64,000 nt of DNA from DATGEP01 sp035310125. GTDB lineage: Bacteria; Chloroflexota; Ktedonobacteria; Ktedonobacterales; JADMIN01. Of this stretch, positions 16,252 through 25,427 are shown piece by piece. The notes under the pieces are model-generated. The model did no database searches. It was not told the DNA's origin and saw only the letters and a list, made by a program, of their open reading frames with translations. Within the stretch, counting starts at the first letter, position 1, and each line of letters starts with the position of its first letter. The position numbers were made by a program, and so were the translations under genes. The stretch lies in contig DATGEP010000201.1 of NCBI GenBank assembly GCA_035310125.1, forward strand, positions 42,177 to 106,176. The letters are read 5' to 3'.

Positions 16252-18602
16252 ATGCCAGCCGGCTTTGAGCGCTGCCGCGAGGACGAACGACACCTTACCG
16301 GCAGAGGGCAGTTCGTGGACGACCTTCGTCCCCCTCCTGGTCGGCCCGACCCGCTCTTCATGGCGGTCGTCCGCAGCCCCTATGCGCATGCGCGCATCGG
16401 CGCGATTGCCACCGAGCAAGCCGCCGCGCTCCCTGGCGTCGTTGCGGTCCATACCGGCCGTGCGCTCGCGGAGCACCTGCCGCCAATGACTACCGTTCTC
16501 GCTCCGGGAAGTAAGTCCGTTGAGCGGCGTCCGCTGGCAACCGACATTGCCCGGTATGCCGGCGATCCCGTCGCGCTCGTGCTGGCGGAGAATAGTTACG
16601 CTGCCGCCGACGCCAGCCTCCTCGTCGACGTGGAGTATGATCCCCTGCCCGCCGTCACCGATCCAGAGCAAGCGCTCACACCCGATGCCCCGGTTCTCTA
16701 CGACGAGCTGGGCGCCAACGATGTCTATCGGGTGTCCATCGGCGGCGGGGACATCACGGCGGCCTTCGCCCACGCCAGCGGCACCGTCACGCTCCGCCTC
16801 GTCAACCAGCGCGTCGCCGCCAGCCCGCTGGAGCCGCGCGCGTGCCTGTTCGACTTCGACCCAGAGACCGGCCAGCTTACCGCCTGGATCTCCTCACAAA
16901 GTATCTTCCGCGCGCGCGACACGCTCGCCAGCTCACTGGGCATCCCGCCCCGCTCCATCCATGTCCTCAATGCCGATGTCGGCGGCGCCTTCGGCACCAA
17001 GTCCATCTTTCTCGGTGAGGAAATCGCCGCGGCCGCTCTCGCCGTCCGCTATGGCCGGCCGGTCAAATGGATCGAGGACCGCAGCGAGAACTTGCAAGCC
17101 CAGGTGCATGGGCGTGGGCAGATCAACGAGGTCGAGGCGGCCTACACGGCGGATGGGCGCGTTCTGGGTATGCGCGTGCGAACGATCGCGGACCTCGGCG
17201 CGTTTCTCCTCGGACCCTATCCGACGTTCCCGATCCGAACCGCGAAGTTAGTCTGCGGACCGTATCGCATCGAAGCCGTGGCGGCGGAGATCATCGGCGT
17301 GGTGACGAACAAGGTGCCGGTCGGCGCGTATCGCGGCGCGGGCCGCCCCGAAGCCACCTACATCGTGGAGCGCGTCATGGATCGCGTCGCCCACGTGCTT
17401 CAGATCGACCCCGTCGCGCTGCGCCGCCGCAATCTGCTCACGCCGGACGCCTTTCCCTACACCACCCCACCGGCCTCGTCTACGATAGCGGCAACTACCA
17501 GGCGGCGCTCGAGCACGCCCTGGCCCTCGCGGACTACGCCGGCTGGCGCCAGCGCCAGCGCGAGCGGCGCGACCGCCACGCGGGCAATCTGCTCGGCATC
17601 GGTGTGTCCACGTTCATTGAGTCAACCGGTGATCTCACGAGCCCGAAAGATTCGTTACAGGAAGCAGCCACCGTGCGTATCCTGCCGGATGGCACGCTGC
17701 TCGTGCTCAGCGGCGTCGCCACCACGGGCCAGGGCCACGGCACCACCTTCGCGCAGATTGCCGCGCAGGTCTTTCAGGTCCCCAGCTCGCACGTCGCAGT
17801 ACAGCTGAATGACTCCGCCCTCCCCGGCTATAGCCTCGGCACGAACGCCAGCAGAGTGACTCTTGTTGCCGGCTCGGCGGTCCGGCTGGCGGCGGAAGCC
17901 GTGCGCGCGAAAGCCGTCACGCTTGCCGCCGACCGGCTCGAAGCCGCCCCCGACGATCTGGAGGTCGCGGCTGGGCGCATCGCGGTGCGTGGGTTCCCCG
18001 CCCGCAGCGTCTCGCTGGCGGACCTCGCCCGCGCCGTTGACGAGCAGCCGGCGCTGATCGCGCACGAGCCGCCCAACCCCGTCAATGGCGCCCCCATCAC
18101 GGGGCTGGCGGCGTGGCGTTCCTTCGCACCCGATGGCATAGCGATAGCTTCCGGCGCACACGTTGCCGTGGTCGAGGTCGATGGCGAGACCGGCGAGGTG
18201 CAGGTTTTGCGCTACATCGCCGTGGACGACTGTGGCCGCATCGTCAATCCTGCCCTGACCGCGGCGCAGCTGCATGGCGCCCTGGCGCAGGGCATCGGGC
18301 AGGCGCTCTTCGAGGAGGTGCGCTACGACGCGGCGGGGCAGGTACTCAGCGGCACCCTGCTGGACTACGCGCTGCCCAAAGCCCGCCAGCTGCCCGCGTT
18401 TGTGCTGGGGCACGTCGAGACGCCCGCTCCCGGCAACCCCCTCGGCGCGAAAGGGGCGGGGGAGGCGGGCGCGATCGCCGCGCCGCCCACCATCGTCAAC
18501 GCGGTGCTGGATGCGCTGGGCATCCCCAGCATCCCTACGCTCGATATGCCCCTGCGCCCGGAAAAGATCTGGGCGCTGCTGCACCAGGCGCACGCAACAT
18601 GA
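16237..18602 (+). pseudogene. CoxL-like molybdenum hydroxylase large subunit, frameshifted
   Basis: The frame starting at ATG 16237 encodes a xanthine dehydrogenase/CO dehydrogenase large-subunit protein up to LTPDAFPYTT, then runs out of frame. The matching C-terminal half continues in the frame one base back from about 17467 (TGLVYDSGNYQAALEHALAL) to the TGA at 18602. One missing C in the run CCCC at 17465-17468 explains it; restored, the product is about 788 residues, full length. Features are RFVDD-type N-terminus, VGAYRGAGRPEATY (form II, not the form I CODH AYXCSFR loop), and the catalytic Glu in GAKGAGEAG near the end. No FeS or FAD subunit gene is adjacent. A sequencing error is as likely as a real mutation. 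Confidence 0.85.
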
Positions 18603-18803
18603 ATTCCCGGCAGAATCGGCAACCGTCTTGTGCCGGTCTGCTGGGGGATTGTCTTAACACTCCGGCTTGACCCAGATGCCGAGGTCGTGCATCAAGGCGA
18701 TTGGTTTCTCCGCGACCTGCTTGCGATACTCGTCATGCTTCATGGGTGCTCGATCCAGATAGGTGGCGGATGGTCGGCGCTTCGGTGGCGGCCAAGTAGG
18801 CTG

Positions 18804-19457
18804 TCACAGCAGCCCTGAGTTCTGGGGGAACCTGCCAGCTACGGCCTCAGGAGTGGCGCCATTTCCCACGTGCGCTGTCCACCAGCGGCGCCATCTGCCC
18901 AACAGGGTCTTCTGCTTGCGAAAGGTGCGTGCCTGGCTGGCAACATCGCGCACCTGGTCTAGATGATCAGCATCGTGCTTCAATCCACTCAGGAATCGCT
19001 CGAATGGACCCATTGCCTGGGCACCTTCCAACGGCACATAGACGTTATCCAGATGCGGCGAGCCGGGCCACATGCCGAGGCTCGCCAGCCGCATACGGCG
19101 ACTCTCTTCGAGCCGCGCATAGCACTGCACGACTGTCGTCATCGCTTGCCACGGTACTTCGCTACGAGAGCGACCGTGATACGGGATACCGCGTGCCAGC
19201 TCGGCGGCCAGCGCCGCGGACTCTTCCGAGGAGGCCGTCATGTGAACGAGAATGTGCCCCAGCGTCCATGCCACCGCGGCCTCATCTCTGGATGACGCGG
19301 CAGCGTCGTGAGCTTGGGGATCAACCGGCACAAAGACGACATCAGCATCCACGCAGCGGCGCAGCAATCGTTGCACCTCGTCAATTAGCTCAGTGGTGAG
19401 ACGCCGCAAGTCGCTCACCGTCACATCACTACCTTCGGCGGGAAGCCTAAATGTCAT
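18804..19457 (-). CDS. DinB-like four-helix bundle protein
   Basis: The 217-residue protein starts at ATG 19457 with GGAGGG 9 bp upstream; a GTG at 19472 is possible. It is mostly helical, with the spaced His pattern of the DinB/YfiT metal-binding superfamily: WTLGHILVHMTASSEESAAL in the first half and LSGLKHDADHLDQVRDVA near residue 175. Members bind a divalent metal and some transfer bacillithiol or mycothiol. The activity here is unknown. It stands alone, with about 290 bp upstream to the selenoprotein gene end. Confidence 0.72.
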   Translation of the reverse strand: MTFRLPAEGSDVTVSDLRRLTTELIDEVQRLLRRCVDADVVFVPVDPQAHDAAASSRDEAAVAWTLGHILVHMTASSEESAALAAELARGIPYHGRSRSEVPWQAMTTVVQCYARLEESRRMRLASLGMWPGSPHLDNVYVPLEGAQAMGPFERFLSGLKHDADHLDQVRDVASQARTFRKQKTLLGRWRRWWTAHVGNGATPEAVAGRFPQNSGLL

Positions 19458-19746
19458 ACGCCAGCCCTCCACTAATATTCCATCCTACCCTGCGTGCCAG
19501 CGCTTCTTCTCGCAACAACTCGCCAGCCGCTTGCTCACGCTGCCGCGCTCACCACGCAGAGAACGTGCGGCACGCTGGCCCTTGCCACCGTTTGATATCG
19601 GCTGTTGTCATTCGGCAGTTCCGCCGTATCGGGATGAGCCGCAGGTCTTCAACCTGTGGCACTCCGGAACGACAAGTACCCACCCGGATTCCGTATGATC
19701 GTATGGGGACGCTTGAAATGGAGGCGAGCAGCGGCAAGGGCCCGAA

Positions 19747-21303
19747 TTAGAGTTGTGGTGTGAGGGGACCCAACTGGTCCGTGGTGGGTTCCGCTCAGCA
19801 GAACCACGCTTCCGTGAGATGCGGCACAGGGCGGCGGGCACGCCGCACTCCCCCGCGCTCGCGCGATTGTTCGCGAGCGTGTGCCGGTACGCCCAACGTC
19901 TCTTCAGCCAGCGCACGCAGCGCCGCGAAGATGTCGTCCGGCGCCTCTCCGGCGCTCGTCGCCGCCTCCACCAGTCGCGCCGCTTCGTGTTGCAGCTCGT
20001 CCATGCATGGGTCGGGGTGCGCCCAGCGATAGGTGAAGCGTTCTTCATCCAGCGGACCGAGCCATTCCGCGACGCTCTCGTCCGCCAACAGCGCGGAGCC
20101 GGGAGGCACGAGCAGCCGAATGGTGTACTGCACCGGGTCAATACTGCCCAGGAGATCGTACGTTTCGGCAAAGTCGAGCAGGTCCAGATAGTCGCGTGGA
20201 GTAGTCCACGGCGTGAAAGCCACCAGCGTCGGGCGCATCGGTATGCCCGCGTCCTCAAGAATTGCCAGCGCCTCGACCACGTCCGCGCGCGTGTGGCCCT
20301 TCCGAAGATGCCGCAGCACTTCGGGGCTGAGCGATTCGACGGCGGAAACGATAAAGGCGCACCCTTGCGTAGCCAGCTCCGAGAAAATCTGGCGCCGCTC
20401 CAGGATATGCTCGACCTTGATCGTGGCATCGAAGGTGACATGCGGGAACTCGGCATGCAGCGCGCGCACGATGGCGAGCGAGTGGCCGGGACCGTTCAGG
20501 AAATCAGGATCGCCGAAAGTGATGTGCTCGACACCAGCACGCACCTGGGCGCGGATGTCCTCCAGCACAACGGCGCGCGGAACGATGAAGAAACGCCCGC
20601 CGTAGATGGGCGTGATGGGGCAGTGCGCGCAGGTATGCAGGCAGCCCCGGCTCGCCTCGACATAGCCCGCTGGCACGGCGATCCCTTCACGGACGAGATG
20701 AGCATAGTGGCGCGGCGCGGGTAGCACATCACGAGCGGGGGTGGCGAAAGGCAGACGCTCCAGCACCGGCGCGGCGAAGGCTTGTCGAGTGCGCACACCG
20801 CGCACTTCCTCCGGCTCGCCGCTATCGAGCGCGCGGACGAGTCCCAGCAGAGCCTCTTCGTACTCGCCGCCAATCGTGGCATCGGCGCATTCCCGCAGCA
20901 GATAGTCCGCGTTGAGTGAGGCATAGAGTCCGTAGAAGCAGATCCGCGCGGTGGGATTGAGCGCACGCACGCGCGCTGCCACGCGCGTGCCGAGCCGCAG
21001 CGCGGTGTGCATGGGCACGGAGATAGCCACGAGCCGCGCCACTGCGATGGTCTCATCGGTCAGATCGGCCACCGAGGTGTCCACAACGGCGGGGGAGTAG
21101 CCCGCGCGGCGCAGTGTACCCAATGGTGAGGCCAGCGCCAGCGGCTGATGCCCCAGCTCATAGCACGACACGAGCAGGATCGCGCCCGGTGCTCGCATGG
21201 TTACGGAGGGTTTTCGTCCCGCGTCCGCGCGCGCTGGCTCTTGAGATGCGCGATACGTCACCGGCGAAGGCGCCGGCTCCGCAAATGTGGGATTGTTCGC
21301 CAT
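19747..21303 (-). CDS. CUAEP-tail radical SAM selenoprotein with B12-binding-type N-terminal domain
   Basis: ATG 21303 overlaps the stop of yggX (TGATG). Reading through an in-frame TGA at 19797-19795 as selenocysteine gives 518 residues. Residues 40-165 resemble a B12-binding domain (PLALASPLGTLRRAGYSPAV, IGGEYEEALLGL). The radical SAM cluster motif is CLHTCAHC, Cys221, 225 and 228, followed by the SAM-site strand HITFGDPDFLNG. The C-terminus reads AWFC-Sec-AEPTTDQLGPLTPQL, with Cys502 and Sec503, exactly the Cys-Sec-Ala-Glu-Pro tail that I recall in NCBI naming as CUAEP/CCAEP-tail radical SAM (seleno)protein. If TGA were a stop, the protein would end at Cys502. A SECIS-like hairpin follows. 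The substrate is unknown. Confidence 0.88.
19766..19797 (-). promoter_or_regulatory. Selenocysteine TGA codon and SECIS-like hairpin
   Basis: In the mRNA, UGA (19797-19795) is followed by 14 nt and then the hairpin GGACC-AGUUG-GGUCC (19780-19766), a perfect 5-bp stem with a 5-nt loop. The loop has G at its second position followed by U, as bacterial SECIS loops do, and begins 19 nt after UGA, within the usual bacterial spacing. The stem lies inside the coding sequence of the tail. Confidence 0.72.
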
Positions 21304-21638
21304 CACTTCTTGCGTGCGGGCGCTCCGCCGCCCTTGGTCGCGGGCGCCCCACCCCCTTTGCCCTGCGACTGGCCTTCCGGCATCCAGCCTTCTGGCATCT
21401 TGTTCTCTTCGCTGAACAAGAACTCTTCCATCTGCTGGCGCAGAATCTGGCGCGAGTCGGGGTCGGCAAGATTGAGTCCGTAGTGGTTGATGATGAGACG
21501 GGACTGCTCCTGCCACATATCCCATGCCTGCTGAGAGATATTGTCGTAGATGCGCTGGCCTAGCTCACCAGGAAAGGGGGGCTTCTCCAGGCCCGGTAAA
21601 TCCTGTCCCAGTTTGGCGCAGTGTACAATTCGTGCCAT
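21303..21638 (-). CDS. Fe(2+)-trafficking protein, YggX-like
   Basis: The 111-residue protein matches YggX: ARIVHCAKLGQDLPGLEKPP at the start (conserved Cys7), FPGELGQRIYDNISQQAWDM, INHYGLNLADPDSR and QQMEEFLF. YggX protects iron-sulfur clusters and carries iron in enterobacteria. The last 25 residues are a non-family tail in which GGGAPA occurs twice among Lys residues. AGGAG lies 10 bp before the ATG at 21638. It overlaps the radical SAM selenoprotein gene by 3 bp, so the two are translationally coupled; iron supply to the 4Fe-4S radical SAM enzyme is a natural inference. Confidence 0.9.
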   Translation of the reverse strand: MARIVHCAKLGQDLPGLEKPPFPGELGQRIYDNISQQAWDMWQEQSRLIINHYGLNLADPDSRQILRQQMEEFLFSEENKMPEGWMPEGQSQGKGGGAPATKGGGAPARKK

Positions 21639-21831
21639 CGCGCGGCGCTCCTGTTCGTGTACCTGTTCTTCGTCGTGCAGTACTCACGAGTCCTTGATAG
21701 CATACCGCAAACCAGGAACAGCGGCGACACCAGCGGGAAGCGTGAGCCTGGGTCTGGCGCTTTCGTTCCGTCTTCGCTTCCCTCGCTTTATCTTCCACGT
21801 CGCCGCTGGAAGTAGATGAGAGTGTCGCGTT

Positions 21832-22968
21832 TTATATGGCAAACTCAGCGGCGTAGAGCAGCGGCCGGCGCGCCCACACTTCCAGCGCGGGCACGTCGCT
21901 GCCGCGAAGCACCTCTAACACCGCGCGGTACAGATTCATGCCTTGCTCACGCTTACCCTGGAAAAGCAGCTCATCGCCAAGCGCGGTGAATGCCTGGGCA
22001 AGCAACGCGTCGTCTTTGTCGCGGCGTGCGAGTCCAGCGACATCCTCAATGATGGTGACACGGTCTTCGTCTCTGCGGCAGAGACGGCTATAGCGAGCGA
22101 GCGTAAGCCGGACCATTCCCTTGCCGATCTCATCAACTCCCTCAGTAGCAAATTCCTGTGCGATCTGGATGTGCGGCAGCGCAAAACGGATCTGGTTTTC
22201 GCGGTCGCCTTCGGCGGCAAACGTGGCGGCAAAGTCGAGCGCTGCATCGGCGACCAGCGCCTGAACACGCGCGGCTGTCCCCAAATTCTGGCTCTCACAG
22301 AAGACGTTGGCAGCGGCGCTCGCGTGACGCAGAGCGCGCTCGGGCTGACCCCGCCACCGCTCCAGATTCGCCTGAATCCATTCAATAGTCGCTGATTGGA
22401 TCGGATCGGCGAGGACGTGGGCGATCAGGCGTCGGGCGTCGCGCAGCCGCTCTTCCGCGGTTACGTATTGAGCCAGATAAAATCGCAGACCCGCGAGACG
22501 TATGAGGCCGGAAAGCGCCATCGCTCCATCGGCGGGTACATCCTCGTCGCCCTCGTCGTCGAGGATGCTCAGGGAGTATTCGATATCATTTGCGGCGTCG
22601 CGCAGACGCAGCACAGATTGATGAATAGTCGCGCGCAACAACAGCAAATCCACCAGCGCGCCATTATCTGGAAATGTCACTGCCAAGAATAAACCAGCAT
22701 CGAGCGCATCGAGCGCCTGTTTGGTATCGCCGATAGCGGCGTAGAACTTCGCCTTGATCTTCTGGATCGCCATGCGTTGGTGGGCTGAAATCGGCATATC
22801 ATCGTAGCGGGCGAGCCGTTCAAATGCATGAAAAAGGGCGCGGACGCGGTTCTCATCATCTCGTATATCAGCCCAAGTCGCAAAGAGGTCATTGCGAACA
22901 TCGAAGCGATAATTCCGCTCGTCCTGCCACTCGATGAGGTCGGGAAAGCGCGTAGAATAGATGAGCAT
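21832..22968 (-). CDS. Helical-repeat (TPR-like) protein
   Basis: The 378-residue soluble protein starts at ATG 22968 after AGGAGGCGATCT. It is made of repeated helix pairs with TPR-style residues: KAKFYAAIGDTKQALDALDA, RLAGLRFYLAQYVTAEERLR, NLERWRGQPERALRHASAA and FTALGDELLFQGKREQGMNL. Such proteins scaffold protein contacts; similar domains follow HTH regions in signal-transduction ATPases and SARP regulators, but no HTH or ATPase is attached here. There is no signal peptide. The partner is unknown. A gap of 190 bp separates it from yggX on the same strand. Confidence 0.75.
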   Translation of the reverse strand: MLIYSTRFPDLIEWQDERNYRFDVRNDLFATWADIRDDENRVRALFHAFERLARYDDMPISAHQRMAIQKIKAKFYAAIGDTKQALDALDAGLFLAVTFPDNGALVDLLLLRATIHQSVLRLRDAANDIEYSLSILDDEGDEDVPADGAMALSGLIRLAGLRFYLAQYVTAEERLRDARRLIAHVLADPIQSATIEWIQANLERWRGQPERALRHASAAANVFCESQNLGTAARVQALVADAALDFAATFAAEGDRENQIRFALPHIQIAQEFATEGVDEIGKGMVRLTLARYSRLCRRDEDRVTIIEDVAGLARRDKDDALLAQAFTALGDELLFQGKREQGMNLYRAVLEVLRGSDVPALEVWARRPLLYAAEFAI

Positions 22969-23087
22969 AGATCGCCTCCTAATGGTGCTCGACTGAGAAC
23001 ATGACTGCGGACGCCAGCTGAAAGCAAGACGATTGGGTCAGATGAGAAACGGTAGGAAAAGGATAGCACCAGCACATGATAAGAGAT

Positions 23088-23126
23088 CCCCCAGGGATGA
23101 TGGCCCCGAAAACCATTCCCTGGGGG
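23088..23126. terminator. Strong hairpin between two minus-strand genes
   Basis: CCCCCAGGGA (23088-23097) pairs perfectly with TCCCTGGGGG (23117-23126), with a further inner ATGG/CCAT pairing and an A-rich loop. It lies 50 bp downstream of the small secreted-protein gene (minus strand). No long T-run follows on either strand, so termination is likely but not certain. Confidence 0.5.
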
Positions 23127-23176
23127 GAATATGGCGTGGCGCTGGTGTCATCCACCAGAATACCACGCCTGCATGG

Positions 23177-23389
23177 CTAGCAGGGCAACGATATGCCTGG
23201 ACACTGCACCTGCGGACCCATCGCGAGCTGCGCGTGCGCGCTAAGAGGTGTGACCGCGCTTGACCCGCCAGCGGCGAATGCCAGCAAGATCGCCAGGAGC
23301 ACGAGTATTCGCGCAAACGCGGCAGCCTGGCTGGCTGCCAACCAGCACACGCCGGTTGCGAGGTTGAACGGAAAGTGTACACTACGCAT
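23177..23389 (-). CDS. Small secreted or membrane-anchored protein
   Basis: A 70-residue protein begins at ATG 23389 with GAGGAG about 12 bp upstream. Residues 22-45 form a hydrophobic helix (AAAFARILVLLAILLAFAAG) followed by SSAVTPLSAHAQ, which looks like a signal peptide with cleavage after Ala-His-Ala; the mature part would be only about 18 residues, ending CPGISLPC with two Cys. It could be a small exported peptide or a single-pass membrane protein. No family is recognised. A hairpin follows its stop. Confidence 0.5.
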   Translation of the reverse strand: MRSVHFPFNLATGVCWLAASQAAAFARILVLLAILLAFAAGGSSAVTPLSAHAQLAMGPQVQCPGISLPC

Positions 23390-24745
23390 TGGGGGAAGTC
23401 TCCTCTGATGTGGCCGTTCAGGCCTCTGTTGGCGGCCGGAGCATGCCAACCATGCCCGACCGCTGCTGCCCCTTACGCCCGCGAGTCTGTGGGATGCAGC
23501 CTTACTCGCTGCGTCACATCGGCTCGCGTCTTTTTGGGCGTCTCTCACGACTGATGCTTCCAGCACCTCCTTCGCTCCAGAACCGGCCTCGCCGTTCGGG
23601 CGTATGCCTTTTTACGGGTGGCCAGATGTTGGATGGATACGATCAACACCCTCAGGATAACGCCCCCAATAGGAGATATCTAGTTACATTTACAGTATGT
23701 ATACATTTACAGTAGATTTTTGTACGCGAGGATGCGCCGTGTATTTGTGATCGGGCGCGCGGCGACGTGTCTTTCTGGCCCGATACTGAGATGTGGAGAT
23801 ACGCGGTGCGCTGCGAATAGCCCGCCAAAAATAGCAGGTAAAAATCGGCGGGTCTATACTGGCACTACACTTTCCTGGTGATATCGGGCACTATGTACTT
23901 CGAGCGGAGGCATGGCGCCGTGGCTCGCTCCTGAGGCTATCCCTCGTGAGATAACCCTGAAGAGTCGTGTTATGGTAGTACGGCTTCCTAGCTGCGGCAG
24001 CGACCGGGGCGAATGATTGACTGATCACCCATGCGCTGTCGCCAGGAGGAGAACAATGGGAGTCATCTGGGACCACTCAGCTCGCACACGAAGCGCACCG
24101 GCCATCGTACAGGTGTGGCTCCGCCGCGTCATGTTGTGGCATCTCGCGGGACGCGCATCCTCTCACCCGCCCAATCCCTCCCCATTCACATCAAGGCACT
24201 GGAAGGCGCCCGCTCGGTGCTGTGCCGACAACCGGTCTAGGAGAATAGATGGAATGAAGATATCAGACTGCGACGCAGACTGGATATGTGGTAGTATGGC
24301 GGACACGATACAAGTCCATGCAGCCTTCGTGTGGCGTTTGCGTGTGCAGCGACCGAGGCTTCTCTTTTCCGCCAGCCGCATTTCACACCGGTATCTGCCG
24401 CGCCGCCATACGTCAGCGCTCGCTGTCGGCACCCGTTTTGCCGAGGTAGATACAACTCGTAATCGAGCCAGCACCACGTGCGCGCGGCGCCGCGAAGTAC
24501 GGCGAGATGTTCACCTGCGGCTCGCTGGTGAGCTGCCATATCAAAGACGATTCGTTCGCAACCATAGGGGTAATAGCGCGTCCGCGGAGTTTCGCCCGCA
24601 CCTTGTTTGTGCGGGCACATCAGTCCACCGGACAGTGAGGGCACCATGGTACGCGGCACATTGGAGTGGATACTAGCGAGCCATCTCCATGCGGCTCCGT
24701 CTTACCGCTGGGCTTCGTCCGGTGGTCGGAAAGGGGCAGTGAAGC
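23390..24745. other. Long region without a convincing gene
   Basis: These 1,356 bp contain only frames that lack ribosome sites, have scattered rare codons and high Arg/Ser/Cys content. The stretch 23640-23960 is richer in AT than the surroundings and holds a direct repeat (23685-23714). The longest plus-strand frame (24017-24676) does not read like protein. The region borders the XRE/ImmA genes and may be decayed mobile DNA or a regulatory zone; I see no inverted terminal repeats or transposase remnants. Confidence 0.5.
23685..23714. repeat. 13-bp direct repeat with 17-bp period
   Basis: TACATTTACAGTA occurs at 23685-23697 and again at 23702-23714. Between them is the palindrome TGTATACA (23698-23705, overlapping the second copy). 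The AT-rich composition stands out in a GC-rich region. Paired sites at about 1.5 helical turns could bind a dimeric regulator. Confidence 0.6.
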
Positions 24746-25267
24746 ATGGCCGGGATGAATCCACAGCGCAGGGAGCAGGCCGAACGCTTTGGTAAGCTCG
24801 TGAAGAGATTCCGAGAGTCCAAGCGCCGCTCCCCCAATTCCCATGGACATAGCATGTTCATGACGCAGGCCGACCTTGCCATCCGTCTGCATCAGATTTG
24901 GAAAGACACGCATGAGGAAGACTGGCCGTTCGATTCCTCATGGGTTGGCAAATTGGAGCGTGGTCATGTGCTCGTGGATGGTGCGCTCGCGAATTGTGTC
25001 ACGGAAGCGCTCGGAGCGACGCGGGACGAGCGCACGCTGTTGATGGCCGCGGTCGGATTTAACACGGTACCGGAGGATGTGTTGGACGATCTGCAGATTC
25101 CGGTGCATGACATCCCCATCAGTCTTTCCGTTCACATGGACACGGTCTTGAAAGACAAAGGCGCCTTATTAGAAGATCTGCTCCATGTCGTGCATCAGAT
25201 TAAAGACATCGTCCGCGACGAGATTCTCCGCAAGGTGCGGGATGCCGAGTCGCTGGACGGTGAGTAA
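24746..25267 (+). CDS. XRE-like helix-turn-helix regulator
   Basis: The 173-residue protein starts at ATG 24746 after AAAGGGGCAGTGAAGC. Residues 12-75 form an extended HTH: FGKLVKRFRESKRR, MTQADLAIRLHQIWK (the Thr-Gln-x-x-Leu-Ala turn), then SSWVGKLERGHVLVDGAL, the recognition helix and following segment of XRE proteins. The C-terminal 90 residues are helical and acidic (LEDLLHVVHQIKDIVRDEIL) and may form a dimerisation coil. It is followed after 160 bp by an ImmA/IrrE peptidase gene on the same strand, a pairing seen in mobile-element and stress regulators where the peptidase cleaves the repressor. The target is unknown. Confidence 0.75.
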   Translation: MAGMNPQRREQAERFGKLVKRFRESKRRSPNSHGHSMFMTQADLAIRLHQIWKDTHEEDWPFDSSWVGKLERGHVLVDGALANCVTEALGATRDERTLLMAAVGFNTVPEDVLDDLQIPVHDIPISLSVHMDTVLKDKGALLEDLLHVVHQIKDIVRDEILRKVRDAESLDGE

Positions 25268-25427
25268 CGCCTGATGGTGCTGGCCGGAGAGGGCAGGTGG
25301 CACATGGAAGAAGGTACCTACCCCGCCCGGCCGGTAGACGGAGACAATCGCCCAGCTTCGTGCTGGACGGTACGTGCCTCCTTTCCGTGCCATCCGGGCA
25401 ACATACTACCGAAGGGGAGCACAGGTT

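Noticed and set aside
17655..18593. 312-codon open frame on the minus strand
   Set aside because: It lies antisense to the C-terminal half of the CoxL-like gene and has no ribosome site or family match.
18660..18790. Short minus-strand frame ending YRKQVAEKPIALMHDLGIWV then KPEC
   Set aside because: It looks like a gene end, but the frame is only about 50 codons and has no start signal; possible remnant only.
24017..24676. 219-codon frame on the plus strand
   Set aside because: Arg/Ser/Cys-rich composition, no ribosome site and no recognisable motif; reported as part of the gene-poor region.
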